This document shows positions 1 to 8,701 of a DNA stretch of 64,000 nt, in pieces. The DNA lies in NCBI RefSeq assembly GCF_019042275.1, contig NZ_JAHQCW010000016.1, forward strand, positions 1-64,000. The letters are read 5' to 3'. Source of the stretch: Diplocloster agilis. GTDB taxonomy: Bacteria > Bacillota > Clostridia > Lachnospirales > Lachnospiraceae. A program made the position numbers and the translations under genes. Every line of letters starts with the position of its first letter. The first letter of the stretch is position 1. The notes under the pieces are model-generated. The model was not told the DNA's origin, did not search any database, and saw only the letters and a program-made list of their open reading frames with translations.

Positions 1-222
1 TCACGTCCGACGGGCAAGAGCCTCTGAACCGGGAACACCTCAAGTGTTCCTGGTGAATAGGCTCGGTTCCTGAACCCGGCTTTTCGATTTCACTTAGCGG
101 ATACCAGCGCAAGCCCTCTGCGCTCCCAGGGAGACACCAAAGAACCCGGCCGCCGGGAGTCCCCGGATACCGTCCGCATACCCCAACCTTAAGCGGCAGG
201 CCTGCCCGGATCAAGGGAAAGA
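1..222. repeat. Partial copy of long palindromic element (right half)
   Basis: The first ~150 bases match the centre and inner right side of the 394-bp palindrome at 55900-56293 almost base for base, including the inner hairpin with GCCTCTGAACC and the AACCCGGCTTTTCGAT segment. Beyond about base 150 the two copies share only short blocks (GGGAGACAC, CCTTAAGC). The left half lies outside the window, so neither ends nor target duplication can be checked. It is seen as a repeat; mobility is inferred from the complete copy. Confidence 0.75.
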
Positions 223-347
223 ACCGCCCCGGCCCCGCCGTCCTTCGTCCGCATCTGCGTCAACAGCCGTTCTAAGGCCCGCCTCCAGGGTTTTCACCCC
301 CGCGCCGCTTTCTCCCCCACATCCACAGGCCATCCTCGCGGCAGCCC

Positions 348-386
348 GCTCCGGCCCACTGCTCCGGCCCACCGCTCCAGCCCTCA
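348..386. repeat. Three 13-bp tandem repeats
   Basis: The unit GCTCCGGCCCACY starts at 348, 361 and (with changes) 374. It lies in the C-rich stretch between the palindromic element and the end of the MaoC-like gene. I see no gene in 223-402; the operon transcript from the right must end in or beyond this stretch. Confidence 0.6.
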
Positions 387-402
387 GCCCTCCACCAAAG
401 CT

Positions 403-912
403 CTAAGCCTGTTTTGCGAATTGTTCTTCGAAATAGCATTTTTTGGCTACGATTAGGTGGTATTCGCCGCTTTGGAGGACTTCTCCTTTTTGGTTTAGGA
501 TGGACATCTGGGTGACGATGACGCCCCGGGTCGGCTTGTTATCGATCTTGTCTACGATCTCTGACTTGGTGTAGATCGTGTCGCCTACGTAGGCTTTTCC
601 GTAGATCTTCCAGTTCTTGGTTCCTTTGGAGACCAGAATCGCTTTGTTGATCTTCGCGGTCAGCTCGTTGTTGGTGTCGATGGAAGTGGTGAAGGTAAAT
701 AACATCATGTCCTGGGCGACGACGCGGCCGTATCTGGTCTGTTTGGCGTACTCGTCGTCGATATAGATAGGAGCGTACTCACCGGAGATTCCCGCGTAGT
801 TGATGATATCGGCCTCGCGGATGGTTCTGCCGTAGGGGGAGGCTGTCGAGTAGCCTAGCGGTACATCCTCAAAGAACCAGGTATCCTTAAACATTTCTTC
901 AAATTCATTCAT
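403..912 (-). CDS. MaoC-like dehydratase family protein, catalytic residues lost
   Basis: A 169-residue hot-dog-fold protein of the MaoC/hydratase-2 family, which normally adds water to or removes it from 2-enoyl-CoA. The family signature (..GDxNPxHxD..) appears at residues 40-56 as AGISGEYAPIYIDDEYA: the catalytic Asp is Glu45 and the catalytic His is Tyr50. The next gene upstream, 11 bp away, is a second MaoC protein with both residues intact. I infer that the two form a heteromer in which this chain is structural or binds the CoA moiety. It is the last gene of the leftward acyl-CoA operon. Family assignment is firm; lack of activity is inferred. Confidence 0.85.
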   Translation of the reverse strand: MNEFEEMFKDTWFFEDVPLGYSTASPYGRTIREADIINYAGISGEYAPIYIDDEYAKQTRYGRVVAQDMMLFTFTTSIDTNNELTAKINKAILVSKGTKNWKIYGKAYVGDTIYTKSEIVDKIDNKPTRGVIVTQMSILNQKGEVLQSGEYHLIVAKKCYFEEQFAKQA

Positions 913-923
913 AACAGCTCCTC

Positions 924-1400
924 CTATTCCCCTGCCTTATAGTTGCGTTTTGCAAATTTATACTCCCGGACATTGTCAAGGGCAATCTCTCCGCGCTGGT
1001 TGACCCCGTTGAAACCTAAGACTATGGTTCCTGTGTCCTCTGCGTCGTCGATCTTTTCTAAGACTTCCACTTCCAAATGAATGGTATCGTTGAATTTGAC
1101 CGGGTTCATGTATTTGACGTGTTTCATGCCCGTCATTTCCAGCATGGTGGTATCTGTGTCGGCGCAGAACTGGGTACGACGGAACATGCCGCCCACTACG
1201 GCCAGCACACAGGCGCCGTGTACCAGGTTTTCCTTATACAGAGAGGTCTTCGCAAATTCATGGTCCAGGTGAACCAGGTTGTAATCTCCCGTAAACTGGG
1301 CGAAGTTTACAACCTCCGCGTTGGTAAAGGTCCGCCCGCCGGGTGATTCAAATTTATAGCCTACTTCTATATCTTCAAAATATAATACCTTATTCGCCAT
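924..1400 (-). CDS. MaoC-like enoyl-CoA hydratase/dehydratase
   Basis: A 158-residue MaoC-type hot-dog protein. The hydratase-2 signature reads FAQFTGDYNLVHLDHEFA, with Asp39 and His44 in the catalytic positions, followed by LVHGACVLA, typical of the substrate pocket. It probably hydrates an enoyl-CoA or dehydrates a 3-hydroxyacyl-CoA in the pathway encoded by this operon. It lies 20 bp after the ketopantoate-reductase-like gene and 11 bp before the degenerate MaoC gene. The substrate cannot be read from sequence. Confidence 0.88.
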   Translation of the reverse strand: MANKVLYFEDIEVGYKFESPGGRTFTNAEVVNFAQFTGDYNLVHLDHEFAKTSLYKENLVHGACVLAVVGGMFRRTQFCADTDTTMLEMTGMKHVKYMNPVKFNDTIHLEVEVLEKIDDAEDTGTIVLGFNGVNQRGEIALDNVREYKFAKRNYKAGE

Positions 1401-1420
1401 AGCTGTATCGCCTTTCTTTT

Positions 1421-2434
1421 CTATAATTTAATCAGATCGCCAAAAAGTTTTATATTTTCTGCACAGGGTTTGTATTTGCCTTCCTCACAGCCGGTTACGA
1501 TCTCTACGACTTTGTCGTTGAACGGTGTCGCTACGTTGCTTTGACGGCCATATTTGCATACTACGCCGTTGATCGCGTTGATCTCCGTCTTTTTGCCGTT
1601 TCTTAAATCGGTCAGCATACTGGCCACGATGGGAACAGGCTTCATAGCCTCATACATAGGACGTACCCGTTCGCGGTCCGCTTCATCTTTGAATCCGTAC
1701 ATGGCTTCCATGGAGCTTCCCTGGATCTTGCCGATCTGAAATCCGCTGGCGTGGCACACCTTAATGCACTCGTTTGCCACATGCTGCGTTACATACAGGT
1801 TCTCTTCCGTGGAAACCGTCTCCCCAAAGGTTGCCCCCAGAGCCGCCGACATTCCGCTGAACGTGGCATTGGTCAACAGCTTCGCCCAGCGCACTTCCAT
1901 CAGATCGGTGATGATGTTGGTCGTGCACAGGCACTCCAGGATTTCTTTGATCTCCTCCAGTTTTTTATCCACATGGCCGTCCGGCCAGCCGATATCAAAG
2001 GACATCTGATCCAGGTTCGATGTGAGCGTCGACACGCCGGGCTCTGTCATCACAGCGGCCCAGCCTACCGGGCAGCCTGCCACGCGTCCTTTCCCGATAT
2101 ATTCTTCAACCTCAGGTTCAGGCAGGCCGTTTTGCATGGTTACGACGATGCCGTCATCGGAAAGGTGCGGAAGCAGCTGTTTTAGCGCTACCTCATTGGC
2201 TGTCTGTTTTGCCATATAGAATACCAGATCGTATTTTCCCTCCATCTCAGAAGTTAAAACGGTATTGACCGGAACCACCAGGTCCACCGTTCCTTTGATC
2301 ACGGCTCCTCTTTCTTTCATGGCGTTTAAGTGGGCGGCGTTTCTGCTGACCAGATCTACCTGTCTTCCCGCCTTTGCTATAAATGCGCCTAATACGGTTC
2401 CAAGGGAACCGGCCCCTAATATTGCTGTACGCAT
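1421..2434 (-). CDS. 2-dehydropantoate 2-reductase family (ApbA/PanE-like) oxidoreductase
   Basis: 337 residues. The N-terminal Rossmann motif GAGSLGTVLG (residues 7-16) binds NAD(P)H; AKQTANE, a Lys in WAKLLTNATFSG and the C-terminal block GKKTEINAINGVV match the ketopantoate reductase fold. The family reduces 2-oxo acids to 2-hydroxy acids. True PanE serves pantothenate synthesis, but no other pan gene is here, and its place inside an acyl-CoA operon argues for another 2-oxo or branched substrate. It may set the oxidation state of the operon's substrate before or after CoA activation; that role is inference. Confidence 0.85.
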   Translation of the reverse strand: MRTAILGAGSLGTVLGAFIAKAGRQVDLVSRNAAHLNAMKERGAVIKGTVDLVVPVNTVLTSEMEGKYDLVFYMAKQTANEVALKQLLPHLSDDGIVVTMQNGLPEPEVEEYIGKGRVAGCPVGWAAVMTEPGVSTLTSNLDQMSFDIGWPDGHVDKKLEEIKEILECLCTTNIITDLMEVRWAKLLTNATFSGMSAALGATFGETVSTEENLYVTQHVANECIKVCHASGFQIGKIQGSSMEAMYGFKDEADRERVRPMYEAMKPVPIVASMLTDLRNGKKTEINAINGVVCKYGRQSNVATPFNDKVVEIVTGCEEGKYKPCAENIKLFGDLIKL

Positions 2435-2460
2435 ATGTATGTTATCTCCCTTTCACGTTT

Positions 2461-3981
2461 TTATTTTGTCCCGCCATTGCGTTCTTCCGCAAGCTTCCAG
2501 CGCTTGATCTTACCCATTTCATCCCTTGGAATCTCCGGTACGATTTCATAGGATTTGGGAATCTTGTGGCTGCTGATTTTGGCATGGCAATACGCAGCCA
2601 GTTCCCCAAACGGAAACTCCTCCGGATTACCTTCCACCTCCATCAGCGCGTGTACTTTCCTTCCCCATTTTTCATCCGGAAGGCCGATCACTACGATATC
2701 CCGGATCTTAGGGAAGCCACGCATCACGCTCTCCACCTCTTCGCAATACACGTTTTTCCCGCCGGTTACGATCATATCGCTGCGCCGGTCCACAATATAG
2801 AGATATCCGTCCTCATCCAGATAACCCAGATCCCCTACGCTGTAATATCCTTCCGCGCCTGACCGGATCGCCGCCCGGCCTATGTAGTAGGTCACCAGTC
2901 CCATATCCGGCCTGCTGAAAATCTCGCCCACCTCACCTGCGGGTACCTCTTCTCCGCTCTCGGAACAGATACGTATGGAGCATCCAACCGGCTTTCCAAC
3001 ACTCCCCTCGTGCAGCAGCCATTCGTCTCCTCTTATCGTTGTGCTCCCAATCATTTCCGTCATCGCGTAGAATTCATAGATTTTTTCCGCCCCGATCCGT
3101 TCTATCCAGGTCTTTTTGATAATGGGGGCGCATGCGCCGCCGGCATGGAAAATGGCAGTCAGGCTGCTCAGATCCACGGTATGAAAATTCGGCGCCAGCA
3201 TCATGCGGTCCAGCATCGTCGGCACAAACCCTCCGCATTGAATCTGATATTTGCCGATCAGTTCCAGCGCGAGATCCGGGTTAAACTTCATCATTAAGTA
3301 GATGGTATGACCCATAAATAAACCAATATATAAAGAAGAATTATAAAGCGTATGATAGATAGATCCCGGTACCAGCTGACGCAGATTGGCTTCCTGCCCG
3401 GACATGGCGCTCCAGCCCTGAAGGCCCAGATCATTGTAAGCCATGGTAACATTCTGTACTACGAGTTTGGGTTTCCCGGTAGTTCCGCCGGTCGCCATAG
3501 CCCGGCCGGGTGACGCGGTTACAAATGGAACACCGTCATCCTCTACCGCGGCATCACTTTCATACAATTTCCGGATGTCTACGTTGGTAAGCTGCCATGG
3601 ATGCTCCCCAGGCAAAGTCCAGTCCGCCACAATCAGCTTGGGTGTTACCAGGCCCAATACCCTGTCCCGCTCGAATTCCTTCAGGCTGCATGATATGGGA
3701 ATACAGCAGGCTCCCAAATGCCAGGCCGCCAAACTGGAAACGATATGTTCGATTGTATTGGGAAGGCCGATGATAACCTGTGACCCCTTCCTTATTCCGC
3801 CTTTATCCATTTCAGCCGCGACTTTCTCCATGGCTTCATATAACTGACGCCATGAGAATACCCGCTCGCTTCCGTCTGCTGCAATTTCCACAACAGCGGT
3901 CTGGTCTTTGCGTTCCCGCGCCATGTTTCTAATCTGCTTTGGTAAAAGTACCGGAGGATTTAATTTGTTATTTGTCACCAT
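2461..3981 (-). CDS. AMP-forming acyl-CoA synthetase, CaiC-like
   Basis: 506 residues of the acyl-adenylate-forming superfamily. Visible motifs: the P-loop ATGGTTGKPK, the adenine motif YAMTEMIGSTT, GDLGYLDEDGYLYIVDRRSD with the hinge residues, TGGKNVYCEEVE, and the C-terminal Lys in PRDEMGKIKRWKL. It would convert a carboxylate to its CoA thioester with ATP. Length is close to E. coli CaiC (carnitine-CoA ligase) and the neighbours are CaiA-, CaiB- and crotonase-like. Having both a ligase and a CoA-transferase suggests the ligase primes and the transferase recycles CoA, as in the cai system. The actual acid is unknown. Confidence 0.88.
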   Translation of the reverse strand: MVTNNKLNPPVLLPKQIRNMARERKDQTAVVEIAADGSERVFSWRQLYEAMEKVAAEMDKGGIRKGSQVIIGLPNTIEHIVSSLAAWHLGACCIPISCSLKEFERDRVLGLVTPKLIVADWTLPGEHPWQLTNVDIRKLYESDAAVEDDGVPFVTASPGRAMATGGTTGKPKLVVQNVTMAYNDLGLQGWSAMSGQEANLRQLVPGSIYHTLYNSSLYIGLFMGHTIYLMMKFNPDLALELIGKYQIQCGGFVPTMLDRMMLAPNFHTVDLSSLTAIFHAGGACAPIIKKTWIERIGAEKIYEFYAMTEMIGSTTIRGDEWLLHEGSVGKPVGCSIRICSESGEEVPAGEVGEIFSRPDMGLVTYYIGRAAIRSGAEGYYSVGDLGYLDEDGYLYIVDRRSDMIVTGGKNVYCEEVESVMRGFPKIRDIVVIGLPDEKWGRKVHALMEVEGNPEEFPFGELAAYCHAKISSHKIPKSYEIVPEIPRDEMGKIKRWKLAEERNGGTK

Positions 3982-4038
3982 AATTCCCGCCCCTTGTAAG
4001 GATATATCCTCTGTCAGATGCCTTTCCCCCTGATTTGG

Positions 4039-4827
4039 TTAATGCTGATTAAATCTGGGCGGCCTTTTCTCGTTAAACGCAGCCTTGCCTTCCTCATGGT
4101 CAGGCATAAACGACAGCACCGGCTGCGCCAGGTTTTCAACTTCCAGTACCTTGAACAAATCATAATCCATACTGGCATTTACCAGACGTTTTGTCAAACC
4201 GATCGCATAACGTGGGCCTTTCGCCAGCTGTTTTGCGTATTGGATGGCCGCGTCCAGATACTCTTCCGCCGGAAGCGCCTTGAAGATCAAGCCCATCTGT
4301 TCCGCTTCCGCGGCTCTTACTTTACGTCCGGTGAACATCATATCCTTCGCTTTTTGCGCGCCGATGATATGAGGCAGGAAATAAAGGCCGGCGAAATCAG
4401 GAATCAGCCCCACGTTCACAAATGATTGGATGAAACTGGCTTTCTCAGAAGCGAATATAATATCACAGGCCAGCGCCAGGTTACAGCCGCCGCCGGCAGC
4501 CGCTCCGTTGATAGCGCCGATTACAGGCTTTTCCAGCTGATACATCGGCAGGATGATGTCGCGGGCATAGCTTACGATTCCATCCCGCACCAGGGCCGGA
4601 GTAATTTCCATCTCCACAGGTTTCATGTAACCGCCTGCGCAAAATCCCCTTCCTTCCGCCGTCAGCACGACCGCTCCGATCTCAGGATCATCGCCCGCCC
4701 TTTTCAGGGCGGCGACGAATCCTTCTACCAGATCGCTGTCTAACGCATTCATGATTTCGGGGCGGTTCAGGGAAATGATCAGCACATTATCTTCCACTCT
4801 GGTCAATACTGCATGGTTCTCACTCAT
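4039..4827 (-). CDS. Enoyl-CoA hydratase/isomerase family (crotonase) protein
   Basis: 262 residues with the crotonase fold: FCAGGYMKP forms the first oxyanion-hole strand and GAAAGGGCNLALACD the second. The Glu that sits in GGGCELA of true hydratases is Asn116 here, and the second hydratase Glu is also missing. Instead GLIPDFAG carries Asp144, matching the Asp of PaaG-type isomerases (GLIPDCGG). It is therefore more likely an isomerase or an unusual lyase than a plain hydratase; the MaoC pair may supply hydratase activity. It occupies the CaiD position between ligase and dehydrogenase genes. Confidence 0.85.
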   Translation of the reverse strand: MSENHAVLTRVEDNVLIISLNRPEIMNALDSDLVEGFVAALKRAGDDPEIGAVVLTAEGRGFCAGGYMKPVEMEITPALVRDGIVSYARDIILPMYQLEKPVIGAINGAAAGGGCNLALACDIIFASEKASFIQSFVNVGLIPDFAGLYFLPHIIGAQKAKDMMFTGRKVRAAEAEQMGLIFKALPAEEYLDAAIQYAKQLAKGPRYAIGLTKRLVNASMDYDLFKVLEVENLAQPVLSFMPDHEEGKAAFNEKRPPRFNQH

Positions 4828-4877
4828 AATTTAATCCCTTTCTATGTTTCGAAGATCCCGGTCAAACTGCGTTATTT

Positions 4878-6032
4878 TTATCTGTAGCGCTTCAGAATCT
4901 GGGGTGCGGTGTTAAAGATCATAACCTCATCCGTTCCGCCGGCGATACGGCAGGCACGGGTATCAATATAGTAGCGGGCCACACGGTGTTCTCCCACAAT
5001 TCCGATTCCGGCCAGTACCTGGATCGCATCATCCAGTACTTCGCAGACGGTTCTGGAGCAATACAGTTTGGCAAGTCCGGTATCAATCCGGATGTTCTGG
5101 TTCGTGTCTATCTTCCAGGCCAGCTTGTAGAGCATATTCATCATATTATCAATCTTAATCGCCATGTTGACGATCTTCTCCTGGATCAGCTGGAACCGGC
5201 CGATCGGCTGACCGAACTGGACACGCTGGTTGGCGTAGGCGGCAGCGTCCTCAAACGCGTTGATGGCTGTGGCGATCACGCCGGAAACATTGGCGATACG
5301 CTCTCTGGCGAAATTAGCCATGGTCTGCATAAACCCATTGTGTTCCACGCCCAGGATCGTACTTCTGTCAACCCGCACATCGCTTAAGAACACTTCACAG
5401 ATGCTGGTGGGCTGATCCGTATGTCCCATCTTGGGCAGTTTGTTGATACGGACTCCGGGAGTGTCCACGTCCACGATGAACATGGTGCCGGCCTGATGCA
5501 GATTCTCCACCTGGGGATCCCGCGCCATAACGATGATCGCTTTTGCCTCAGCCCCGCAGGTGGTATAGTGCTTTCCGCCGTTGATCACAGCAGTGTCGCC
5601 ATCCCAGACATAACTGGTCTGCATACCCGCCACATCCGATCCGGTTCCTGGTTCGGAGATGCCTAATGCCAGCGGAGGTCCGCCCTGCACATAATCTTTT
5701 ACATATTTATCGATCTGTTCCTGCGTTCCGAATTCGCAGAGGTCATACATAGTCGGAATTCCCATCGAGTAGAAGCAGGCCACAGGGCCGCCGTAGCGGG
5801 AAATGGTCAGGTTCGCCATCGCGAGCGTCAGCATGTCGCAGGGGGTCCCGCCCACTTCTTCCGGGAGTCCAAGGCCCACAAAGCCGTTATCCGCCAGCGC
5901 CTGCCATGCTTTCCAGGGAAATTCTCCCGTCTTGTAGCAGCTCTCGCCGCCGTCGGGAAGTTCTCGTTCCAGGCATTCTTTAATGCCTTCCATTAAGAGC
6001 TCCTGTTCATCTGTCAATGTAAAATCTACCAT
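4878..6032 (-). CDS. Acyl-CoA dehydrogenase family, CaiA-like
   Basis: 384 residues, FAD-dependent acyl-CoA dehydrogenase. From recalled sequence it strongly resembles E. coli CaiA, the crotonobetainyl-CoA reductase: residues about 260-300 (FEDAA.YANQRVQFG..IGRFQLIQEK) are nearly shared. The usual catalytic Glu in YEG near the C-terminus is replaced (RIAGGTDEV), while Glu244 in ANFARERIANV matches the alternative base position of isovaleryl-CoA dehydrogenase. With two ETF pairs and FixCX nearby, it probably runs in the reductive direction, saturating an enoyl-CoA with ETF electrons. The gene follows the CoA-transferase by 18 bp. Confidence 0.9.
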   Translation of the reverse strand: MVDFTLTDEQELLMEGIKECLERELPDGGESCYKTGEFPWKAWQALADNGFVGLGLPEEVGGTPCDMLTLAMANLTISRYGGPVACFYSMGIPTMYDLCEFGTQEQIDKYVKDYVQGGPPLALGISEPGTGSDVAGMQTSYVWDGDTAVINGGKHYTTCGAEAKAIIVMARDPQVENLHQAGTMFIVDVDTPGVRINKLPKMGHTDQPTSICEVFLSDVRVDRSTILGVEHNGFMQTMANFARERIANVSGVIATAINAFEDAAAYANQRVQFGQPIGRFQLIQEKIVNMAIKIDNMMNMLYKLAWKIDTNQNIRIDTGLAKLYCSRTVCEVLDDAIQVLAGIGIVGEHRVARYYIDTRACRIAGGTDEVMIFNTAPQILKRYR

Positions 6033-6050
6033 GATATCATTTCCCCCTTA

Positions 6051-7301
6051 TTATTTTTGTCTCTTCATGAATCTTTCCATATTATAGATCTGAGGATCCC
6101 ACTGGTCGCCCTCGAGAATCAGTCTTTCTTCGCGCATCCGGTCAACATCGGCGTCACTGTAACCCAGCCCCTTTAAGACATCGCGGGTGCTCTCTCCTAC
6201 CGGACCCGCGGAATTAAATTCTGCCGTGCCCGCTTCCTTGAAGACCGCCGGCGCTTTTACGATACCGACGTGCATGCCGCTGGGATAATCGATCCCCTGG
6301 AAGAATCCGGCATCCCATGCCTGCTGATCCCCCTGAAGGTCTTTGAAATCCTGGCAGATATCGAAAGGCATCGGGGTATCGATCAATTTGTCAACCCAAT
6401 ACTGCCGGTCTTCTTTCAGGAACATATCCTTCAGGATCGGCGTGATCTCCTGCGCATGTGCCAGGGCGTCCTCGTAGGCTACCCAGTTGGTTATGTATTC
6501 CTCCGGAAGTCCTACCGCTTTTACAAATACCGGCCAGGTCTTCTGCCAGTCCAGACCCATCAGCCCGATCCATTTTCCGTCTTTACACAGATAAGGTTTC
6601 GCCAGAGGATGCACGGTGTTCGGATCGGTCGGATACTGATCTCCATAGAGGGAAGAAACGATCGGTACGTTGGCGCTCCACATTCCGGCGTGCATGAGAG
6701 CTACATTGATCTTCTCTCCCTGTCCTGTGCGCTGCTGGCGGATGTAAGCGGCCAGAATCGCCATTGCCAGGTAGGTGCCTGTCGGAATATCGCCAAAGCC
6801 AAAATACGGAACCATCGGGGTATCGCCCTCAACCGGACAGTCTTTTACATATCCGCAGCGCGCCGCATAGGAAACCCCGTCGAATCCGCCGCGTGTCGAC
6901 CAGGCACCGCCAAGTCCGTACCCGCTGGTGGATGCGCAGATCAGCTTCGGATACTTTTCTTTTAACGTCTCATAATCCAGTCCCAGTTTGATGGCGTCTT
7001 TTATTTTCAGATGAGAGATAAAAACATCCGCGTCTTTTAACATCTTCTTGAGGATTTCCATTCCTTCCGGTTTACGGGTATCCAGAGCTACATATTTCTT
7101 GCAGGCATTGAAGCAGTCAAATCCGGCCTGGTCCCCGTTCAGAATATGACGGGAGATCCCCACGCCGCGGGTGGAATCACCCTGGGGCGGTTCTACTTTG
7201 ATTACGTCTGCTCCCCATTCTCCCAAAATACGTCCGGCCGTAGGCGCGGCCATGAACCCGGCAATTTCGATAACCTTCATTCCTATTAGCAGATCCAACA
7301 T
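6051..7301 (-). CDS. CaiB/BaiF family CoA-transferase (class III)
   Basis: I place the start at 7301, where ATG follows TAAGGAGG at good spacing; an upstream Met in frame lacks a ribosome site. The 416-residue protein is a class III CoA-transferase, swapping CoA between carboxylates by a ping-pong-like mechanism. The N-terminal GADVIKVEPP and the catalytic Asp171 in GFGDIPTGT correspond to Asp169 of CaiB and formyl-CoA transferase. In this operon it likely passes CoA from the reduced product to incoming substrate, saving ATP. CaiB and BaiF are both family members; the CaiA-like and fix neighbours favour the CaiB type of role. Confidence 0.9.
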   Translation of the reverse strand: MLDLLIGMKVIEIAGFMAAPTAGRILGEWGADVIKVEPPQGDSTRGVGISRHILNGDQAGFDCFNACKKYVALDTRKPEGMEILKKMLKDADVFISHLKIKDAIKLGLDYETLKEKYPKLICASTSGYGLGGAWSTRGGFDGVSYAARCGYVKDCPVEGDTPMVPYFGFGDIPTGTYLAMAILAAYIRQQRTGQGEKINVALMHAGMWSANVPIVSSLYGDQYPTDPNTVHPLAKPYLCKDGKWIGLMGLDWQKTWPVFVKAVGLPEEYITNWVAYEDALAHAQEITPILKDMFLKEDRQYWVDKLIDTPMPFDICQDFKDLQGDQQAWDAGFFQGIDYPSGMHVGIVKAPAVFKEAGTAEFNSAGPVGESTRDVLKGLGYSDADVDRMREERLILEGDQWDPQIYNMERFMKRQK

Positions 7302-7361
7302 CTTTTTTACCTCCTTAGAATTTGTTTTTATCAAAGGGTCTGGGCCCTTAATGATTGGTTT

Positions 7362-8630
7362 TTAGAATTCTGATTTCAGTTTCTCTCCATTCTTAAACGC
7401 GATCAGCAGACACAGTACACAGGCCACCAGGAATCCCAGGATCATGTACAGCACATACTGATAGGTTTTCGTTGCGTCATACACAAAGCCGTACACCGGT
7501 ACCAGCACCATACTGGCCACATTGATCGCGGTTACCATAAAGCCAAAGATCGTGCCGAAGTCCTTATATCCAAAGATCGAGGAGACAATCAACGGCCCCA
7601 AGGTTCCCATCGTAGAAGCCAGGAAACCGTAGAATACCAGCGCTCCGTAATATCCGGCCAGATGCTGGCGGAAGAAGATCAGGATCAGGACAGCCACAAA
7701 TCCGAAACACATAGCCAAAAGCGCGGATTTCTTTGCTCCCAGTTTATCAGCCAGCATACCAAACAGCAGAGATCCTACAAAAGTACCGATCATCCAGAAG
7801 CTCATGCCGTTACCGCCTACCTGCGTGGTGAACTGGGAATCCACAGCCAGCGTGGGCACATGGGACGCAAAGGAAGCGATGCCGCAGATAAAGAACATAA
7901 ACAGGAAAACACAATAAAACGCGGGGGTCTTCAACGCTCTGGAGGACGTAATGCCAGGGATCATGCTGGGATCGACCGCCTGCCTGCCGGAAGCCTCCTG
8001 TTTCTTTTCCGCTTCTTCCGCACCGTAAGCTTTTAATCCTTTGTCTTCCGGATTATCACGTATTAACAGGAGAACGACCGGGAGCACCACTACGAAGGAT
8101 ACAAGTCCCAGGCAGATATAACCCGCGGACCAGCCGAACTTGGAGATAACCGCCGCGGTTGTCGGCTGCAGGATCGCGCCAAAAAGGCCCACCGCCGCCA
8201 TCATAATACCCATTGCGGTACCGTTCTTCTCTTTAAACCATTTGTTAATCAATACAGGCCCTACCAGCTGTGTGGTGAACGCCGCGCCTAGAGCCATCAG
8301 GCCTACGAAGCTGTACCAGCCCCACAGCTGATGCATCAGCCCCATAGCCGCGAAGCACAGGGCGTGTACGCATACGGAAATACCTGTGATCATACGAATA
8401 CTATACTTTTGAAGCAGTTTCCCCGCAATCGGATTCCAAACCGCCCCTACCAACGCGGATACACTGTACATGATGGACAGGGAACCGATACCGAATCCCA
8501 GGTCCTGGCTGATCGGCGACAGGAACAGGCCCATACCGCTGTTCACCCCGCCGCGTAAAAATCCCATCATGATAATAATCGCAATTAATACAAACCACGC
8601 GTAATGAATCCTTTTCTTTTGCTGCGCCAT
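7362..8630 (-). CDS. MFS transporter, OxlT/monocarboxylate-like
   Basis: 422 residues with 12 predicted membrane segments and a long polar loop after segment six (about residues 195-225, rich in Glu and Lys). The N-terminus (HYAWFVLIAIIIMMGF, then GVNSGMGLF) is typical of the oxalate:formate antiporter and monocarboxylate group. It lies between fixB and the CoA-transferase gene, so I infer that it imports the substrate, or exchanges it for the product. It takes the place that the BCCT carrier CaiT has in E. coli, which suggests a substrate other than carnitine. A GGAGG site precedes the ATG. Confidence 0.87.
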   Translation of the reverse strand: MAQQKKRIHYAWFVLIAIIIMMGFLRGGVNSGMGLFLSPISQDLGFGIGSLSIMYSVSALVGAVWNPIAGKLLQKYSIRMITGISVCVHALCFAAMGLMHQLWGWYSFVGLMALGAAFTTQLVGPVLINKWFKEKNGTAMGIMMAAVGLFGAILQPTTAAVISKFGWSAGYICLGLVSFVVVLPVVLLLIRDNPEDKGLKAYGAEEAEKKQEASGRQAVDPSMIPGITSSRALKTPAFYCVFLFMFFICGIASFASHVPTLAVDSQFTTQVGGNGMSFWMIGTFVGSLLFGMLADKLGAKKSALLAMCFGFVAVLILIFFRQHLAGYYGALVFYGFLASTMGTLGPLIVSSIFGYKDFGTIFGFMVTAINVASMVLVPVYGFVYDATKTYQYVLYMILGFLVACVLCLLIAFKNGEKLKSEF

Positions 8631-8701
8631 ATCAATACCTCCTCATAATTTTGTGGACCCTATTTTTATGGATCCTGCTTTACCTGCCCCGCCTTTTTTG
8701 T

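Noticed and set aside
1077-2507. Plus-strand frames of 60-160 codons opposite the MaoC and reductase genes
   Set aside because: They have no ribosome sites or family motifs and lie fully opposite well-supported genes.
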